Source: CAZNSX01 sp964575845
Lineage (GTDB): Bacteria; UBA8248; CAZNSX01
Length of the DNA stretch: 64,000 nt
Direction: 5' to 3'
Assembly: GCA_964575845.1 (NCBI GenBank)
Contig: CAZNSX010000011.1
Location: 1 to 64,000, forward strand
Of this stretch, positions 62,707 to 64,000 are shown piece by piece. A program made the position numbers and the translations under genes. Position 1 is the stretch's first letter; each line of letters opens with the position of its first letter. The notes beneath the pieces are model-generated. The model did not search any database, had not been told where the DNA came from, and worked only from the letters and a program-made list of their open reading frames with translations.

Positions 62707-62763
62707 AATTTGACTTTTCCGAGCAAATACCCCATCTTTGGCCTTAAAATATTGAGGCTTCTG
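62707..62763 (+). promoter_or_regulatory. Conserved upstream element, copy A3
   Basis: AATTTGACTTTTCCG, then CTTTGGCCTTAAAATATTGAGG, 34-nt spacing as in A1 and A2, followed by GGGGGCGC as in A1. It is 68-124 nt upstream of the E1 alpha gene. Confidence 0.6.
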
Positions 62764-62830
62764 CCAGTCGGGGGCGCTTGCCTCCGGCTTAGGGCCTTTT
62801 CCTGGATAAATCCTGAAAGGGGGAAAGCTT

Positions 62831-63799
62831 ATGGAGCCCGATGAGAAAACCTGTCTGAAGATCCTGGAGAAGATGATCACGAACCGCCATTTTGAGCTCC
62901 GGGTGGCGGACCTTTTCGCCGCGGGGAAGCTCCCTGGCTTTGTGCACCTCTCCATAGGGGGCGAGGCGGTCGCGGCCGGCGCGGGAGCCTGCCTGAGGGA
63001 GGATGACTACATCATCACAACCCACCGTGGCCACGGCCACTGCATCGCCAAGGGCGCCGACATCCGCCGCATGATGGCCGAGCTCTTTGGAAAGCGCACG
63101 GGCTACTGCAAGGCCAAGGGAGGCTCCATGCACCTGGCCGACATCGGGGTGGGCATCCTGGGGGCTAACGGCATCGTGGGCGCGGGCTTCCCCATCGCAA
63201 TAGGCTCCGGCGTGAGCTCTCAGTACCGCGGAGGCGACCAGGTGACGGTCTGCTTCTTCGGCGACGGCGCATCAAACCACACGACCTTCCACGAGGCCGT
63301 AAACCTCGCCTCCATCTGGGACCTTCCGGTCCTCTTCGTCTGTGAGAATAACAACTGGGCCATCTCGCTCAAGCAGTCCGAGCACCAGCGGGTAAAGAAC
63401 GTGGCCGACCGCGCCTCCGCCTACGGCATCCCGGGCGCGACCATAGACGGAAACGATGTCATAGCCGTCTATGAGACGGTCGGCGAGGCGCTCAAGAGGG
63501 CGAGGGAGGGAAAGGGCCCGAGCCTCATCGAGTGCCGCATCCACAGGTGGCGTGGGCACTTCGAGGGAGACCCGCAGGTCTACCGCACAAAAGAAGAAAT
63601 AGATACCGGAATGGGGGAGGACCCCTTGAAGAAGTTCAAGGAGCTACTCCTCAAGAGGAAGATAATCACCGAGAAGAAGTACGGGGAGATGGAAAAAGAG
63701 GCCCTCTCCCGGATCGACGAGGCGGTCAAGTTTGCCGAGGAGAGCCCTCTTCCCGCTGCCGAGGAGGCGCTTGAGGATGTTTACGTATCCTATCCATGA
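62831..63799 (+). CDS. 2-oxoacid/acetoin dehydrogenase E1 alpha subunit
   Basis: A 322-residue thiamine-diphosphate enzyme subunit. The cofactor motif runs from GDGASNH (144) to CENNNWAIS (about 171-179); THRGHGHCIAKG and KGGSMHLAD are typical of pyruvate and acetoin dehydrogenase E1 alpha. It decarboxylates a 2-oxoacid or acetoin and hands the acyl group to lipoyl E2. The beta subunit follows 21 nt downstream. Whether the substrate is pyruvate, branched-chain oxoacids or acetoin cannot be decided. ATG 62831 follows AAAGGGGGAAAG. Confidence 0.9.
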   Translation: MEPDEKTCLKILEKMITNRHFELRVADLFAAGKLPGFVHLSIGGEAVAAGAGACLREDDYIITTHRGHGHCIAKGADIRRMMAELFGKRTGYCKAKGGSMHLADIGVGILGANGIVGAGFPIAIGSGVSSQYRGGDQVTVCFFGDGASNHTTFHEAVNLASIWDLPVLFVCENNNWAISLKQSEHQRVKNVADRASAYGIPGATIDGNDVIAVYETVGEALKRAREGKGPSLIECRIHRWRGHFEGDPQVYRTKEEIDTGMGEDPLKKFKELLLKRKIITEKKYGEMEKEALSRIDEAVKFAEESPLPAAEEALEDVYVSYP

Positions 63800-63820
63800 C
63801 TTTTTCCGGGAGGGAGGGAG

Positions 63821-64000
63821 ATGAGAGAGATAACTTTTAGCGAAGCCCTTAATGAGGCCCTCCGGGAAGAGCTGAGGAGGGATGAGACGGTTTTCCTGGC
63901 GGGAGAAGATATAGGCGTCTTTGGCGGCATCTTCGGGGTGACGGCGGGGCTGCAGAAGGAGTTCGGCCCAAAGAGGGTGAAGGACACACCCATAAGCGAG
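63821..64000 (+). CDS. 2-oxoacid/acetoin dehydrogenase E1 beta subunit (3' end outside window)
   Basis: The first 60 residues of the transketolase-like beta subunit: [17 protein letters not shown], then [20 protein letters not shown] and [13 protein letters not shown], the standard N-terminus of E1 beta. It pairs with the alpha subunit just upstream. ATG 63821 has GGGAGGGAG directly before it. The gene runs off the window. Confidence 0.92.
   Translation, partial: MREITFSEALNEALREELRRDETVFLAGEDIGVFGGIFGVTAGLQKEFGPKRVKDTPISE

Noticed and set aside
1..64000. CRISPR arrays, insertion sequences with terminal repeats, rRNA operons, replication origin
   Set aside because: No regularly spaced repeats, transposase genes, rRNA sequence or DnaA-box cluster was found on reading the window.

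Overview
The window looks like chromosomal DNA from a GC-rich, free-living, respiring Gram-negative-type bacterium. It encodes Tat-exported periplasmic enzymes, a membrane-bound respiratory chain and an Acr3 arsenite pump. Arginine AGG and isoleucine ATA codons are used freely despite the high GC, and TTG/GTG starts are common. I cannot place it taxonomically from sequence alone. A deep-branching respiratory phylum of soil, groundwater or sediment (Nitrospirota, Methylomirabilota or Desulfobacterota-like) would fit, but that is inference.

Layout. 1-8.6 kb: the tail of a TPR-repeat protein, a double-ACT protein, a radical SAM/B12 enzyme next to a ketoacyl synthase broken by a 22-bp tandem duplication, an arsR-acr3 operon, an MFS transporter with an operator resembling the ars one, an SDR pseudogene and a receiver domain that has lost its active site. 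8.5-32.8 kb: two complete transcription-scale respiratory complex I clusters head to tail. The first is the full nuoABCDEFGHIJKLMN set. The second has A, B, C, D, H, J, K, L, M and N but no E, F, G or I, so it lacks the NADH-oxidising module and also the NuoI ferredoxin-like subunit. 33-35.4 kb: two MFS transporters. 35.4-41.2 kb: an AT-rich HEPN-type gene, a stretch of gene debris (ParA, thermonuclease and PolB fragments fused together), a DUF3303-like gene, and a compact cassette of a RecA-like protein, a small helical protein and a divergent family B DNA polymerase (frameshifted). 41.3-49.7 kb: a periplasmic nitrate reductase-type operon (diheme cytochrome c, NapA, NapG/H/F-like proteins) behind a perfect TTGAC-N4-GTCAA palindrome, followed by a membrane-bound class III nucleotide cyclase. 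49.7-56.4 kb: catabolic enzymes (OYE-type oxidoreductase, M24 peptidase-fold enzyme, zinc alcohol dehydrogenase, two tandem cupins, a CocE-type hydrolase flanked by direct repeats). 56.5-59 kb: an AT-rich island with an HhH glycosylase-like protein, a NucS-like nuclease and a frameshifted HEPN-type protein. 59-64 kb: an SGNH hydrolase, an alpha/beta hydrolase and a 2-oxoacid dehydrogenase E1 alpha/beta pair.

How it fits together. The two complex I clusters, the Nap-type system and the diheme cytochrome describe a flexible respiratory chain that can presumably use NADH and another electron donor, and nitrate or a related oxidised nitrogen compound as acceptor. Control signals visible in the DNA (a CRP/FNR-family palindrome before nap, a palindrome overlapping the -10 box before the second nuo cluster, ArsR-like sites) suggest each module is switched separately.

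Two families of intergenic repeats were found at the right end. One is a hairpin element with compensatory base changes, always downstream of a plus-strand gene. The other is a 34-nt-spaced motif upstream of three successive genes. These, together with the RecA-like/small protein/PolB cassette and the reduced second complex I, are the most promising leads for something not yet described.
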